Shown here: one piece after another, positions 26,215-35,812 of the stretch
Numbering within the stretch: position 1 is the stretch's first letter
How the letters are laid out: each line of letters begins with the position of its first letter
Assembly (NCBI GenBank): GCA_009777235.1
Contig: WRMH01000005.1
Span: 57,156-121,155 of the forward strand
Reading direction: 5' to 3'
From: Oscillospiraceae bacterium
GTDB taxonomy: Bacteria; Bacillota; Clostridia; Oscillospirales; Oscillospiraceae
DNA length: 64,000 nt
Made by a program: the position numbers and the translations under genes
The notes under the pieces: generated by a model
What the model saw: only the letters and a program-made list of their open reading frames with translations
Told to the model about the DNA's origin: nothing
Databases searched by the model: none

Positions 26215-28293
26215 TCAAAGCTGCAAGTCTTGCAGGTCGTCCGCTATTATGTTTGGCACATAAGGCGAGCCGCTCAAATCCTCGCGTTTTGTCTCGCCCG
26301 ACAAAACCAAGACCGAACGCGCTTTTGTGCCCTGCGTGATCGCAATATCCGTATAGAGCCTGTCGCCGACAAAACAAAGCTCATCCTCGCGATAACCGGT
26401 TTCTTGAATTATATAGTCAAGGGCACGGCGCGAGGGCTTGCCGAAATACTCAATGTCAATACCGGAAGAGGCCGTCACCGCGGCGCCGAGCGAGCCGCAA
26501 TCGGGTATAAAGCCATCGGGGACGGGGCAGTTGTAGTCCATATTGACGCCATATACGGGCACACCGGAGCGCGCAAAATCGCATAGCTTCGTGAGCCTGC
26601 CATAATCCATATCCGTATCAAAGCCGAGCACGGCAAACTCTGGAGCATCGTCCGTGAGTGTATAGCCCGCCTTGATAAAATCGTCCATCAGAGCCTTTGT
26701 TCCGGCGACAAAAACGCCGATTTTTTCTCGCCCAGCATATTTTTTGCCGAGAAAATCGAGCAAGACAAAAGTAGACATGAGCAGCTTGCCGTCCTCTATG
26801 GATATACCCATTTTCCGCAGCTTGGCGATATAATGCGCGGCGTTTTGCGAGGAGTTGTTTGTAAAAAACACATAGTCAAAACCGTTATCTGTGAGGCGTT
26901 TCAAAAAATCGAGGGTATACGGGAAGAGCCTGTCGCCAAGATAGATAGTGCCGTCCATGTCGAGCACAAAGCACTTTACGCCAAAAAGCGCGGTTTTTGC
27001 AAAGTAATTGCAGACAATATCCGCATACTTATCCGCCAAACCCAAATCACCCAAAAGCTGAAGCACCGTATATGTTTTTTTGCGGTCGCGGGCATATATA
27101 AGGCTATCGCGCAAGGTTTGCTCATCAAGACCCATCGAGGCAGGCTGCATATCCATACCCGCTGCCGCAAGCATATGGGCTATGCTCTCCGGCGGCGGAA
27201 GCGAGCGCAAAACGTCAAGTATCAAAGGCCAATGCTTTTTAATATGAGAAAGCGGGAGGTTTGGATTTTGAGTTTGCAAAATCGTCTCGGCGGTTTTCCC
27301 GTACAGACGGCAAATATCCTCTTCATATTGCTTAAAATTCGCGGCATTTAAATCTTCCGGCTTGGCATCATCGGCGGATTTATCCAAGAGCTTATCAAAA
27401 ATAATATCGCCATCGCAAGCGGCAAGCTCTTTGCATATAACAAGGGCGATCACGGTGGCAAGGCCGACCTTGATACCGTGCAGCGCCGGAGACTTGCCTT
27501 GCGCGAGCATACGCATTTCCCAAAAATGCGCGAGATGGTGCTCCGTACCCGACGCCGGGCGGCTGTCGCCAAACAGGCTCATGGCAATACCGCTCAAAAC
27601 CAAGCCTTCCGTGACACGTGAAATAGCCTCAATGTCGCGGGATGTCACAAGCGGCGCGGCTTTTATGATTTTATTTGCGGCGTCTTCCATAATGCCGTAA
27701 ATATCTTTGTCAATCTCTTCGCCCGTCAAAATATGCGACAAACGCCAATCGGCAAGCGAGGTGATTTTACCGAGCATATCTCCGAGCCCCGCCGCTATCA
27801 TATTCATGGGCGCGGCGGATAATATGAGGGTATCGCAAAAGATTGCAAAGGCGCATATCGTGGAGGGCGTTACCTTTACTCCGTCAAAGAGCATCGCGCT
27901 GCCGAGCGAAGCGTAGCCGTCCATTGACGGGGCGGTCGCGACAATGGCGGTATTGCACCCGACCTTTGCCCCGACAAAGGTACAAAGATCGTTGATAGTG
28001 CCGCTGCCGACACCGAGTATCAAATCAATGCCGGGACTATGCTTTGACAGGATATATCCCACGGAATATTCGCTTGGCAAAGGTTCATTTTCGCTAAAAA
28101 CGCAGGAAGTTACACTTATGCCCGCGGCGCGAAGCGAAGCGATAACATAGTCTCCGGCGACGCGCTTTGTAATGGGGTCGCACACCGCGAGCACGCTCTT
28201 ACAGCCAATTGAGCGCACCCAATCAGCGACGGTGTCTATGACGCCGCTTCCTATGGAAATATGAGGTATTATGTGTTTATATTTATCCCACAT
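26215..28293 (-). CDS. Glycerol-1-phosphate dehydrogenase (AraM/EgsA-like) fused to a NagD-type HAD phosphatase
   Basis: The 692-residue product joins two enzymes. Residues ~1-400 are an iron-alcohol-dehydrogenase-fold sn-glycerol-1-phosphate dehydrogenase: GVGSGTINDLCTF binds NAD, ATAPSMDGYAS carries the metal Asp (near residue 124), and SGTEHHLAHFWEM and LHGIKVG carry the metal His residues. From about residue 435 a HAD-IIA phosphatase follows, with VLDMDGTIYLGD (nucleophile Asp), VFFTNNSS and CFVGDRLYTDIA. The dehydrogenase would reduce DHAP to glycerol-1-phosphate; the phosphatase could act on that or a related phosphate, which is inference. It follows glnS by 23 bp on the same strand. 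An AGGATAG site precedes the ATG. Confidence 0.88.
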   Translation of the reverse strand: MWDKYKHIIPHISIGSGVIDTVADWVRSIGCKSVLAVCDPITKRVAGDYVIASLRAAGISVTSCVFSENEPLPSEYSVGYILSKHSPGIDLILGVGSGTINDLCTFVGAKVGCNTAIVATAPSMDGYASLGSAMLFDGVKVTPSTICAFAIFCDTLILSAAPMNMIAAGLGDMLGKITSLADWRLSHILTGEEIDKDIYGIMEDAANKIIKAAPLVTSRDIEAISRVTEGLVLSGIAMSLFGDSRPASGTEHHLAHFWEMRMLAQGKSPALHGIKVGLATVIALVICKELAACDGDIIFDKLLDKSADDAKPEDLNAANFKQYEEDICRLYGKTAETILQTQNPNLPLSHIKKHWPLILDVLRSLPPPESIAHMLAAAGMDMQPASMGLDEQTLRDSLIYARDRKKTYTVLQLLGDLGLADKYADIVCNYFAKTALFGVKCFVLDMDGTIYLGDRLFPYTLDFLKRLTDNGFDYVFFTNNSSQNAAHYIAKLRKMGISIEDGKLLMSTFVLLDFLGKKYAGREKIGVFVAGTKALMDDFIKAGYTLTDDAPEFAVLGFDTDMDYGRLTKLCDFARSGVPVYGVNMDYNCPVPDGFIPDCGSLGAAVTASSGIDIEYFGKPSRRALDYIIQETGYREDELCFVGDRLYTDIAITQGTKARSVLVLSGETKREDLSGSPYVPNIIADDLQDLQL

Positions 28294-28316
28294 TATAATC
28301 TATCCTGTTTGCAAAT

Positions 28317-29984
28317 CTATTTTGCGGTCTTGAAGCTGTCTTTTAGACCGGCGGTGCGGTTGAATATGAGGCTGCCGGGCTTACTGAATTTGCTGTCGGG
28401 GGTAAAATAGCCGTGCCGCAAAAATTGAAACGCTTGCCCCGCCGCCGCGCCCTCTATCATTTTCTCCGCCTTGCAATCGGTCAAGACCTCAAGAGAATTC
28501 GGGTTTATAAATTGGGTGAAATCGCATCCGGGAGCGTCGGGGTTTGGATCGGTAAACAATTGATCATACAAGCGAACTTCTATATCCACGGCGGTATCGG
28601 CATTGACCCAGTGAATAGAGCCGCGCACCTTGCGTCCGTCAGGCGTGTTGCCGCCTTGTGTTTGCGGGTCGTACGTTGCTCTCACGCGAGATACGTTTCC
28701 GGCGGAATCCAACTCAAATCCGGTGCATTTTACGATATAGGCGTTCATGAGCCGGACCTCGTTTCCGACATAGAGGCGATTATACTTGTTTGGAGGCTCG
28801 ATCATAAAATCATCGGCATCAATCCATACCCGGCCGGAAAAAGCAATCTCGCGGGTACCGGCCTTTTCGTCATTCGGGTTGTTTGGCGCACTGAAAATCT
28901 CCGTTTTGCCGGCGGGGAAATTTTCAATTATAAGCTCTATTGGGCGCAAAACCGCCATTGCCCGCTGCGCGGTCATATTCAGCTCCTCGCGCAAACAGTG
29001 CTCCAAAAGTGAATATTCTATGGAATTTGACGTTTTGCCTACACCGATGCGCCTGCAAAAATCGCGTATGGAAGCCGAAGTGTATCCGCGCCGCCGCAAG
29101 CCGCGAATCGTAGGCATACGCGGGTCATCCCAACCGTCAACATAGTTTTCCTCAACCAAGCGGCGCAGTTTGCGTTTTGACATAACGGTATAGTCCAAGG
29201 AGCGGCGCCCAAACTCGATTTGGCGGGGGCTGGTTTGCACATCCGTATTTTCAATGACCCAGTCGTAGAGCGGCCTGTGGTCTTCGTATTCGAGCGAGCA
29301 AAGCGAGTGAGTGATGTCCTCGAGCGCGTCCTGTATCGGGTGGGCGAAATCATACATGGGATAAATGCACCACTTATCGCCCTGACGGTGATGGTGAGCA
29401 TATTTTATGCGATACAAAACGGGGTCGCGCATATTGAAATTGCCGCTCGCCAGATCAATTTTTGCGCGAAGAGTCATAGCGCCCTCGGGAAACTGCCTGT
29501 TTCGCATACGCTCAAATAAATCAAGGCTTTCCTCGATAGGCCTGTCGCGGTATGGCGAAATCGCGGGCACACCGATGTCGCCGCGCTTTTGCTTAAACTC
29601 CTCGGGGCTAAGCTCGCATATATACGCAAGACCTTTTTTTATAAGGCCTACGGCCAATTCATATGTTTTAGAGAAGTAATCACTGCCAAAGAACAATCTG
29701 TCGCCCCAGTCCAAACCGAGCCAGCGGATATCATCGCAAATGGCGTCAACAAACTCTTCCTCTTCCTTGTCGGGATTTGTATCGTCAAAACGCAAATTGC
29801 AAAGCCCGCCGTATTCGTCGGCGATACCCATGCTGAGCGAAAAAGCCATCGCGTGGCCGATATGGGGGTATCCGTTTGGTTCGGGAGGCAGCCTTGTATG
29901 CACGGTTTTACCGTAGAAGCGTCCGCCGGGAGCAATATCCTCGTCAATAAATGATTGAATAAAATTTCTTGATAGCTCTTGCAT
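28317..29984 (-). CDS. glnS: Glutaminyl-tRNA synthetase
   Basis: The 555-residue length equals that of E. coli GlnRS. The class I HIGH motif is PNGYPHIGHAMAFS, the KMSKS-type loop is YTVMSKRKLRRLVE, and the GlnRS-specific LRFDDTNPDKEEEEFVDAI follows the active site. The C-terminal half has the two anticodon-binding beta barrels (IELIIENFPAGK onward). It charges tRNA-Gln directly; many Clostridia instead use GatCAB, so direct charging here is notable beside the strong glutamine metabolism of this genome. The gene is divergent from the methyltransferase at 30090. Confidence 0.95.
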   Translation of the reverse strand: MQELSRNFIQSFIDEDIAPGGRFYGKTVHTRLPPEPNGYPHIGHAMAFSLSMGIADEYGGLCNLRFDDTNPDKEEEEFVDAICDDIRWLGLDWGDRLFFGSDYFSKTYELAVGLIKKGLAYICELSPEEFKQKRGDIGVPAISPYRDRPIEESLDLFERMRNRQFPEGAMTLRAKIDLASGNFNMRDPVLYRIKYAHHHRQGDKWCIYPMYDFAHPIQDALEDITHSLCSLEYEDHRPLYDWVIENTDVQTSPRQIEFGRRSLDYTVMSKRKLRRLVEENYVDGWDDPRMPTIRGLRRRGYTSASIRDFCRRIGVGKTSNSIEYSLLEHCLREELNMTAQRAMAVLRPIELIIENFPAGKTEIFSAPNNPNDEKAGTREIAFSGRVWIDADDFMIEPPNKYNRLYVGNEVRLMNAYIVKCTGFELDSAGNVSRVRATYDPQTQGGNTPDGRKVRGSIHWVNADTAVDIEVRLYDQLFTDPNPDAPGCDFTQFINPNSLEVLTDCKAEKMIEGAAAGQAFQFLRHGYFTPDSKFSKPGSLIFNRTAGLKDSFKTAK

Positions 29985-30011
29985 TTATGAAACCTCGTTT
30001 ATGTGTTGTTA

Positions 30012-30040
30012 TTGATAAAACGCCGTTTATATGGTATAGT
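30012..30040 (+). promoter_or_regulatory. Sigma-A type promoter for the 30090 operon
   Basis: TTGATA (30012-30017), a 17-bp spacer and TATAGT (30035-30040) form a good promoter about 45 bp before the ATG of the homocysteine methyltransferase gene. The short leader leaves no room for a SAM riboswitch. Confidence 0.7.
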
Positions 30041-30089
30041 TGTGCGGCTTATGATATTATGATAATACCACACAGGAGATGATTTAACA

Positions 30090-31010
30090 ATGCTATTTGA
30101 CTCTTACGGCAAATACATTTACTTAGACGGAGCGATGGGTACAATGCTCCAAAGATTTGGCGCCGTGCCCGGCAGCAATCTAAATCTCATGAATATCACA
30201 GCTCCCGAGACGGTTGAGAACATTCACGCAATGTTTATCGAAGCGGGCAGCGACATAATTTATACGAATACCTTTAGCGCTAATGCCCTAAACCTTGAAA
30301 AAACAGATTACTCGCCGCGGGAGATAATATCGGCGGCGGTAAAAATAGCAAGACGTGCCGCAGCCGGGGCGAGAGGGTCTGCGGCGGACGGATCGCCGGT
30401 CGGGGCGCCGGCGCAAAAAAATGAGCAAACCCCGCAAAGACTGCCGATACTCGTGGCATTGGATATAGGGCCTATCGGCCAAATACTCGAGCCGGCGGGA
30501 GATTTGCCGCCCGAAAAGGCGTATGAGCTGTACGCTCAAATGGCGGAGGCAGGGGAGCGTGAAAACGCCGACCTTGCGGTTATTGAAACCATGAGCGACA
30601 TAGAGGAACTCAAAATCGCGATGAAGGCCGTGAGCGAAAACACAAAGCTGCCGATTATGACGACCATGACATTTGAACCTCACGGCTATACATATATGGG
30701 CTGCACGCCCGAGGCGTTTGCGAAAACCGCCGAAGAGCTCGGCGCAATCGCCGTCGGGCTAAACTGCTCGCTCGAACCGACACAAATGTATGATATTGCA
30801 AGGCGTATCGCGGACGTGACCCGGCTTCCGCTCATAATAAAACCAAATGCGGGGCTTCCCGATGCCGTAAGCGGCCGGTACAAAACCGGGGCAAAAGAGT
30901 TTGCGGAGCAAATGCTGCCATACTCAAAAATAGGGGCAAGAATAGTCGGCGGCTGCTGCGGAACTGACCCGGAGTATATAAAAGCCCTGCGGGAGCTGTA
31001 TGAATTATGA
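30090..31010 (+). CDS. Homocysteine S-methyltransferase domain protein
   Basis: The 306-residue protein is the stand-alone homocysteine-binding barrel seen in MetH N-termini and BHMT. LDGAMGTMLQRFG opens the barrel, and the zinc-binding cysteines are in VGLNCSLEP and the C-terminal IVGGCCGTDPEYI. It would transfer a methyl group to homocysteine to make methionine; without the folate and cobalamin domains the donor is unknown (S-methylmethionine or a partner corrinoid protein are options). A short low-complexity insert (AAAGARGSAADGSPVGAPA) near residue 100 is unusual. ACAGGAG precedes the ATG. Confidence 0.88.
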   Translation: MLFDSYGKYIYLDGAMGTMLQRFGAVPGSNLNLMNITAPETVENIHAMFIEAGSDIIYTNTFSANALNLEKTDYSPREIISAAVKIARRAAAGARGSAADGSPVGAPAQKNEQTPQRLPILVALDIGPIGQILEPAGDLPPEKAYELYAQMAEAGERENADLAVIETMSDIEELKIAMKAVSENTKLPIMTTMTFEPHGYTYMGCTPEAFAKTAEELGAIAVGLNCSLEPTQMYDIARRIADVTRLPLIIKPNAGLPDAVSGRYKTGAKEFAEQMLPYSKIGARIVGGCCGTDPEYIKALRELYEL

Positions 31011-31035
31011 ATTTAAAAAGGTGGGAGGCAGATAA

Positions 31036-32259
31036 ATGAAAAATGAAATGAACAGGGATGTTTTTACAACGGCGGATATTTTGATCCCAAAAGTATCGTC
31101 GCCCGAAAAATGGAGCGTTATCGCCTGCGACCAGTTTTCTTCACAAAAAGATTATTGGAAACGCGTCGAAAACTTTGTCGCGGACGCGCCCTCCACGCTA
31201 AAGCTGATAATACCCGAGGCATATCTGGAAGAAATCAATGAGGCGGAGCAAATTAGTAAAATACGCTCAGCTATGCAAGGCTATTTGTCAGGGGACACCT
31301 TGAGAAAATTAGAGGATTCCTTCATTTATGTACAGCGAACGCAAAGCGACGGACGCGTCAGAGAGGGCATAGTCGGCGCGCTCGATCTTGAAGAATATGA
31401 TTTTACGGGAAAATCCGCGGCCGTCCGCGCCAGCGAGGGCACAGTGCTTGACAGACTGCCTGCGCGTATTCGCATACGCAAAGCGGCATTGATGGAGCTG
31501 CCACACATCATCACATTTATAAACGACGAAAAAAACACGGTCTTGGGTTCTTTGGCAAGCAAAAAGGACACATTGCCTGTCGTTTATGATTTTTCCCTCA
31601 TGGAAGGCGGCGGCCATATCACGGGCAGACAGGTGACGGGCGAGGATGCAAAAAAAGTCAAAAACGCGATACGCGATTTAGAGAGCGGCTCGGATATATT
31701 GATGATAATGGGTGACGGCAACCATTCCCTTGCCGCCGCCAAAGTCTATTGGGACGAGCTAAAACAGGAATTGACCGCCGCTCAAAGAGAAAATCACCCG
31801 GCGCGAAGAGCCTTGGTCGAGGTAAACAATGTATACGACCGGGCCATTTCATTTGAGGCTATCCACCGCGTGCTGTTTGACACGGATGCCAAATCATACA
31901 TAGAGGCATTTTCAAGCGCGGCGCCGCGCGGAACTGACTATGTCATTTCATGGGCGGCAAAAGACGGAGGCGGTGAAATAGGCATAAAGGCCGCGTGTAT
32001 CGGAGATATGCTCTCTTTGATGCAAGATTTTATGGATGATTACGTCGCGAAAAACGGCGGGGTCATTGATTATATTCACGGTGAAGATTCGGCGAGAAAG
32101 CTCGCCCAAAACGAGCGCTGCCTCGGGCTTATTTTACCGGCAATGGACAAGTCTGAGTTTTTTGAGACTGTGGCGCTGCGGGGAGTTTTTCCGCGAAAGA
32201 GCTTTTCCGTAGGGCACGCGAGAGATAAACGATACTATTTTGAATGCAGGGAAATATAA
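31036..32259 (+). CDS. DUF1015 family protein
   Basis: The 407-residue protein is a typical DUF1015 member. It starts with ADILIPKVSSPEKWSVIACD, followed by FSSQKDYWKRVE, and has MGDGNHSLAAAKVYWDELK in the middle and IDYIHGEDSARKLA near the end. DUF1015 proteins are cytosolic, widely conserved in Clostridia and of unproven function; a link to serine/amino-acid metabolism has been suggested from gene neighbourhoods. The ribosome site GGTGGGAGG is good. The gene lies between a methyltransferase and the Trk potassium genes in one plus-strand run. Confidence 0.88.
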   Translation: MKNEMNRDVFTTADILIPKVSSPEKWSVIACDQFSSQKDYWKRVENFVADAPSTLKLIIPEAYLEEINEAEQISKIRSAMQGYLSGDTLRKLEDSFIYVQRTQSDGRVREGIVGALDLEEYDFTGKSAAVRASEGTVLDRLPARIRIRKAALMELPHIITFINDEKNTVLGSLASKKDTLPVVYDFSLMEGGGHITGRQVTGEDAKKVKNAIRDLESGSDILMIMGDGNHSLAAAKVYWDELKQELTAAQRENHPARRALVEVNNVYDRAISFEAIHRVLFDTDAKSYIEAFSSAAPRGTDYVISWAAKDGGGEIGIKAACIGDMLSLMQDFMDDYVAKNGGVIDYIHGEDSARKLAQNERCLGLILPAMDKSEFFETVALRGVFPRKSFSVGHARDKRYYFECREI

Positions 32260-32261
32260 AA

Positions 32262-32801
32262 GTGAAACTTTTTGGGAAGAAAAACGAAAATTACACAATG
32301 GTAATAGGCTGCGGACGTTTGGGCGCAAACCTCGCAAACGCGCTGTCTGATATAGGAGAGAGCGTTGCGATTATTGACAAAAACCCGGACGCGTTTCGAA
32401 AGCTGGCAAGCTCGTTTGGCGGTCTGACTGTGACGGGCGACGCCACGGAGATTTCTGTGCTCGACAATGCCGACATCGCAAAAGCCACGGCGGTTATATC
32501 CGTCACAAATAAAGACAACACCAATATTATGGTGGCGCTGCTCGCAAAGAAAATGTACAACATCAAAAGGGTCGTTGCGCGGCTGTACGACCCGGACTGC
32601 GAATGTGTGTACGATGAGTTTGGCATTGAAACAATATGCCCGGCTGTACTGTCCGCAAAGGAAATAGATAAGTTCTTGCCCGAATTTGACCTTTCGGAAA
32701 AAACTGAGATAGCGCACACAGAAAGAGACGCAAAGCAAAAGGCCGGGCAGTTGCACACGGCAGCGGGCGCGGGTGTGAAGGACGGTGGCGCGTATGAATA
32801 A
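32262..32801 (+). CDS. trkA: TrkA-type NAD-binding potassium-channel regulatory subunit (short form)
   Basis: The ~179-residue protein is an RCK-N/TrkA_N Rossmann domain: MVIGCGRLGANLANAL binds the nucleotide and GDATEISVLDNADI completes the site. It lacks the usual C-terminal TrkA_C domain; the tail after residue ~150 is charged and non-conserved. GTG 32262 has AGGGA at proper spacing, whereas ATG 32244 (inside the DUF1015 gene) has none. It overlaps the second TrkA gene by 8 bp. It should gate TrkH together with the second subunit. Confidence 0.87.
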   Translation: MKLFGKKNENYTMVIGCGRLGANLANALSDIGESVAIIDKNPDAFRKLASSFGGLTVTGDATEISVLDNADIAKATAVISVTNKDNTNIMVALLAKKMYNIKRVVARLYDPDCECVYDEFGIETICPAVLSAKEIDKFLPEFDLSEKTEIAHTERDAKQKAGQLHTAAGAGVKDGGAYE

Positions 32802-33462
32802 ACGCATATTGCTCATCAACGGGTTTAAGCGGACAAAAATACTTGCCGCCTCACTCATCAAAAAAGGTTATAAAGTAACCGCTATCAATAATAACAAAGA
32901 GCATTGCAAGCTGCTTTCGGAGATAGATAAGCTGAGCGTTTTTCACGGCGACGGTTCAAGGCCGTTTGTTCTCGAAGACGCCAACGCGTATAACGCCGAC
33001 ATAGCAATCGCGCTCTCCGAATATGATGAGGACAACTTAGTCATATGCGAGCTGTGCAAGAAAAAATTCAATGTCAGAAAAACGGTCAGCACTATCACAG
33101 ACCCTAAGAAAATGGACTTTTTTCACCGTATGGGTATTGATTCGGTCGTTTGCACCATAACCACTATAGCAAACATCATTGAGCAGCACGCTTTTTTGGA
33201 TGAAATAACGACGTCAATATCGTCCGGCGAATATGAAAACCTAAAAACCACGCAGATTTCAATATCTCATAACGAACCATGCGTAAACAAGAAGCTGCGG
33301 GAGCTGAATTTGCCTGAAAGCTCGATAATCGGCTGTATTTTACGCGCAAACAAGGCAATGGTGCCGAGAGGCGAAATGCGTATATTGGCCGGTGATATAT
33401 TGGTGCTTATAACGCTTGATGAACATGAGACCGCCGCGATAAAGGAACTGACGGGAAGATGA
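32794..33462 (+). CDS. trkA: TrkA-type potassium uptake regulatory subunit (full length)
   Basis: The ~222-residue protein has a divergent TrkA_N domain (LLINGFKRTKILAASLIKKG, FHGDGSRPFVLEDANA). A TrkA_C domain follows from about residue 145 (NEPCVNKKLRELNLPESSII, ILAGDILVLITL). The nucleotide loop here (NGFKRTK) departs from the canonical GXGXXG, suggesting altered nucleotide binding. So the N-only subunit upstream and this one may make a mixed ring. ATG 32794 overlaps the end of the first TrkA gene, and its TGA overlaps the ATG of trkH (ATGA). Confidence 0.87.
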   Translation: MNKRILLINGFKRTKILAASLIKKGYKVTAINNNKEHCKLLSEIDKLSVFHGDGSRPFVLEDANAYNADIAIALSEYDEDNLVICELCKKKFNVRKTVSTITDPKKMDFFHRMGIDSVVCTITTIANIIEQHAFLDEITTSISSGEYENLKTTQISISHNEPCVNKKLRELNLPESSIIGCILRANKAMVPRGEMRILAGDILVLITLDEHETAAIKELTGR

Positions 33463-34928
33463 AAAAAACCATTTCCGAGAGTAATGTGTACGGCAAACTG
33501 ATAATGCTGATCGGCACGCTATTGCTTTTGCCGATAGCGGTAGTGCCTTTTTTTCCGGGGGAATTACAGCATATCTCCTCATTTGCCATACCGTCCATAT
33601 CGTCCGTACTTCTGGGGATTATCATATGCGTCCTCGCGCCGCAAAAAGGCAAGCCTGTTGATGAATGGCAATCGCCTTTGCAAAGGGCGAGCTTACCCAT
33701 ACTTTGCGTGTGGTTTTTTGCTTTTTTTGCCGGGGCGATCCCGTTTGTGATGAGCGGTCAGCTAAACTTTATGCTATCATTATTTGAATCGGCAAGCGGC
33801 TGGACTACCACGGGCCTCACCGTGATGGACGTCGCCGCCGCGCCGCGCATTTTCTTGTTTCACAGGTCATTTATGCAGTATTGCGGCGGTCTTGGCTTTG
33901 TCATAATGATTGCCGTGCTGGTTCAAAGCAAGCAGAACATGAATCTGTACAGCGCCGAAGGGCATCCCGACAGGATAATGCCGAGCCTGAAAAAGACGGC
34001 GCGGATCATTTCATTGCTGTACGGCAGCTTTTTGTTGATCGGATCGCTGATATATTTTTTATTTGGAATGGAGCTTTTTGACGCGGTGTGTCATACAATG
34101 TCCGCGTTATCCACCGCCGGATTTACCACACATGCAAACAGCATAGGAACGTACGGCAGCTTGCCGATCGAGATTACTACTATTGTCCTTATGCTTATCG
34201 GCGGCACAAATTTTGCGGTGCTGTTGCTTTTGGCAAAGCGCAAGTTGAAAAAAGCCGCGCAAGTCAGCGAAGTAAGGTTTATGTTTGGTATTTTGCTTGT
34301 GTTTATTTTGCTTGCCGCAGCCTCTTTGGCGGCTCAAATGAACATGAGCTTTGGCGGCGGTATAAGAAACGCTGTTTTCGGCGTCGTCGCCGTATCTACC
34401 ACGAGCGGCTATTATATAGCGGACTATTTGGCATGGCCGCCGTTTGCGCTGGGACTGCTTATGATACTGATGGCTATTGGCGGAAGCGCCGGTTCGACGG
34501 CGGGAGGGCTTAAACTGTTTCGCGCATATATCGTTTTGCGCGTGACAGCCCAAAGTGTGAAAAACAAGCTGTTTCCGGCACGAAAAGTGACGACCCTCTC
34601 CTGCAATCGCGCACAGGGAAAAGTCCCCATAGATAATGCTCTGGTAAAAGAGATATTCACTTTTGTGTTTTGTTACGCGGGCGTATTGATTGCCGGAACA
34701 TTATTGCTCGCGCTGACTTCCGGCTTCTCATTGTTTGACGCCATGTTTGAGTTTACCTCAGCGCTTAGCACTACGGGTATTTCAAACGGCTTGACAAGCG
34801 GAAGCCTCCCTGTCGGCTCATTGCTTGTCTTGATGTTTGCAATGGTGCTCGGGAGGCTCGAGATATTTATTGTCTTTATCGGGATTTTTTCGGGAATACA
34901 TCTTTTGAGAAAAAAGGCACACAGATGA
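33459..34928 (+). CDS. trkH: TrkH/KtrB-family potassium transporter membrane subunit
   Basis: The 489-residue protein has four membrane-pore-membrane repeats. The selectivity loops are recognisable as SASGWTTTGLTV, MSALSTAGFTTHA, GVVAVSTTSGYYIAD (replacing the usual glycine-rich turn) and TSALSTTGISNGLTSG. GGSAGSTAGGLKLFRAYIV is a TrkH hallmark. It imports potassium under control of the two TrkA proteins encoded directly upstream, with ATGA coupling. It ends 11 bp before the convergent BI-1 gene. Confidence 0.94.
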   Translation: MKKTISESNVYGKLIMLIGTLLLLPIAVVPFFPGELQHISSFAIPSISSVLLGIIICVLAPQKGKPVDEWQSPLQRASLPILCVWFFAFFAGAIPFVMSGQLNFMLSLFESASGWTTTGLTVMDVAAAPRIFLFHRSFMQYCGGLGFVIMIAVLVQSKQNMNLYSAEGHPDRIMPSLKKTARIISLLYGSFLLIGSLIYFLFGMELFDAVCHTMSALSTAGFTTHANSIGTYGSLPIEITTIVLMLIGGTNFAVLLLLAKRKLKKAAQVSEVRFMFGILLVFILLAAASLAAQMNMSFGGGIRNAVFGVVAVSTTSGYYIADYLAWPPFALGLLMILMAIGGSAGSTAGGLKLFRAYIVLRVTAQSVKNKLFPARKVTTLSCNRAQGKVPIDNALVKEIFTFVFCYAGVLIAGTLLLALTSGFSLFDAMFEFTSALSTTGISNGLTSGSLPVGSLLVLMFAMVLGRLEIFIVFIGIFSGIHLLRKKAHR

Positions 34929-34939
34929 TATTTAGCTTT

Positions 34940-35812
34940 CTATCGGCGGCGGCCCATGATGGCGAGGATTTTGAGGAAGAGATTGATAAAGTCAAGGTAT
35001 AGCATGAGCGCACCCATGACAGATATTCTTTTTATCGCTTCGTCCCTGCCGGCGACGATAACGCTATCGGCATTGCCGGAGTTTGCGCCCGCGAGCATAC
35101 GCTTTATCCTTTGCGTATCGTATGCGGTCAGACCCACGAAAATCAAAACGCCGATATAATTGATAATCATCGTAAGGGTGTCGTTTCCGACAAACATATT
35201 GATAATGCTCGCGATAATGATACCGATAAGCCCCATAAAGCACAGGCTGCCTATTTTTGTAAGGTCTCTGCGCGTGATCGTGCCGTATAGAGCCATCGCG
35301 CCAAAGGTCATTGCCGTTACCATAAATGCCTGGAAAATAACGCCCGTGGTATAGGCAAGGAATACGACCGACAGCGTAATTCCGGTCATGATAGCATAGA
35401 TAAAAAACATTATGTTTGAAGCTGTAGATGACATCTTCATCACACGGACTGCCAACACAATCACTAAAAGCAACTGAGCAATCATCAGCCCGTAGAAGAA
35501 GTAAATGTTGCTAAAGAGAAAAACCATAAGGCCGCTGTATACCTCACCTGTGGTGTAATCGTAAATGGAATTGTATCCGGCAAACGATCCCTGGTATGTG
35601 TAGATGCCGTAAGAAACTGCCGCCGTGACGAGCAAGGCGATAAACATTCTAAGAAACACCCGTGCCAGACAAGAGCTCGTAGCTCTGGAAAGGTCTTCGT
35701 CGTTTTGCCATAACGACGGAAAAAGGTCTCTGGGCGCCCCTCCTGTGGGCGGCGTTCCCGGTGGGGGTGGCTGCTGCGCGTATGGCCCGTAAGGGTTATA
35801 TCCGTTTGACAT
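34940..35812 (-). CDS. Bax inhibitor-1 / YccA family membrane protein
   Basis: The 290-residue product has a soluble proline-rich head (NPYGPYAQQPPPPGTPP, residues ~4-25). Seven hydrophobic helices follow in the BI-1 pattern, including VFLAYTTGVIFQAFMVTAMT and VGLTAYDTQRIKRML. Bacterial BI-1 proteins are inner-membrane calcium-leak or protease-interacting proteins; the role here is unknown. The ATG has AAGGAGG upstream. It is monocistronic by layout, convergent with trkH. Confidence 0.92.
   Translation of the reverse strand: MSNGYNPYGPYAQQPPPPGTPPTGGAPRDLFPSLWQNDEDLSRATSSCLARVFLRMFIALLVTAAVSYGIYTYQGSFAGYNSIYDYTTGEVYSGLMVFLFSNIYFFYGLMIAQLLLVIVLAVRVMKMSSTASNIMFFIYAIMTGITLSVVFLAYTTGVIFQAFMVTAMTFGAMALYGTITRRDLTKIGSLCFMGLIGIIIASIINMFVGNDTLTMIINYIGVLIFVGLTAYDTQRIKRMLAGANSGNADSVIVAGRDEAIKRISVMGALMLYLDFINLFLKILAIMGRRR

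Noticed and set aside
30041..30089. SAM or cobalamin riboswitch before the homocysteine methyltransferase
   Set aside because: Only ~45 nt separate the promoter and start codon, too short for either.
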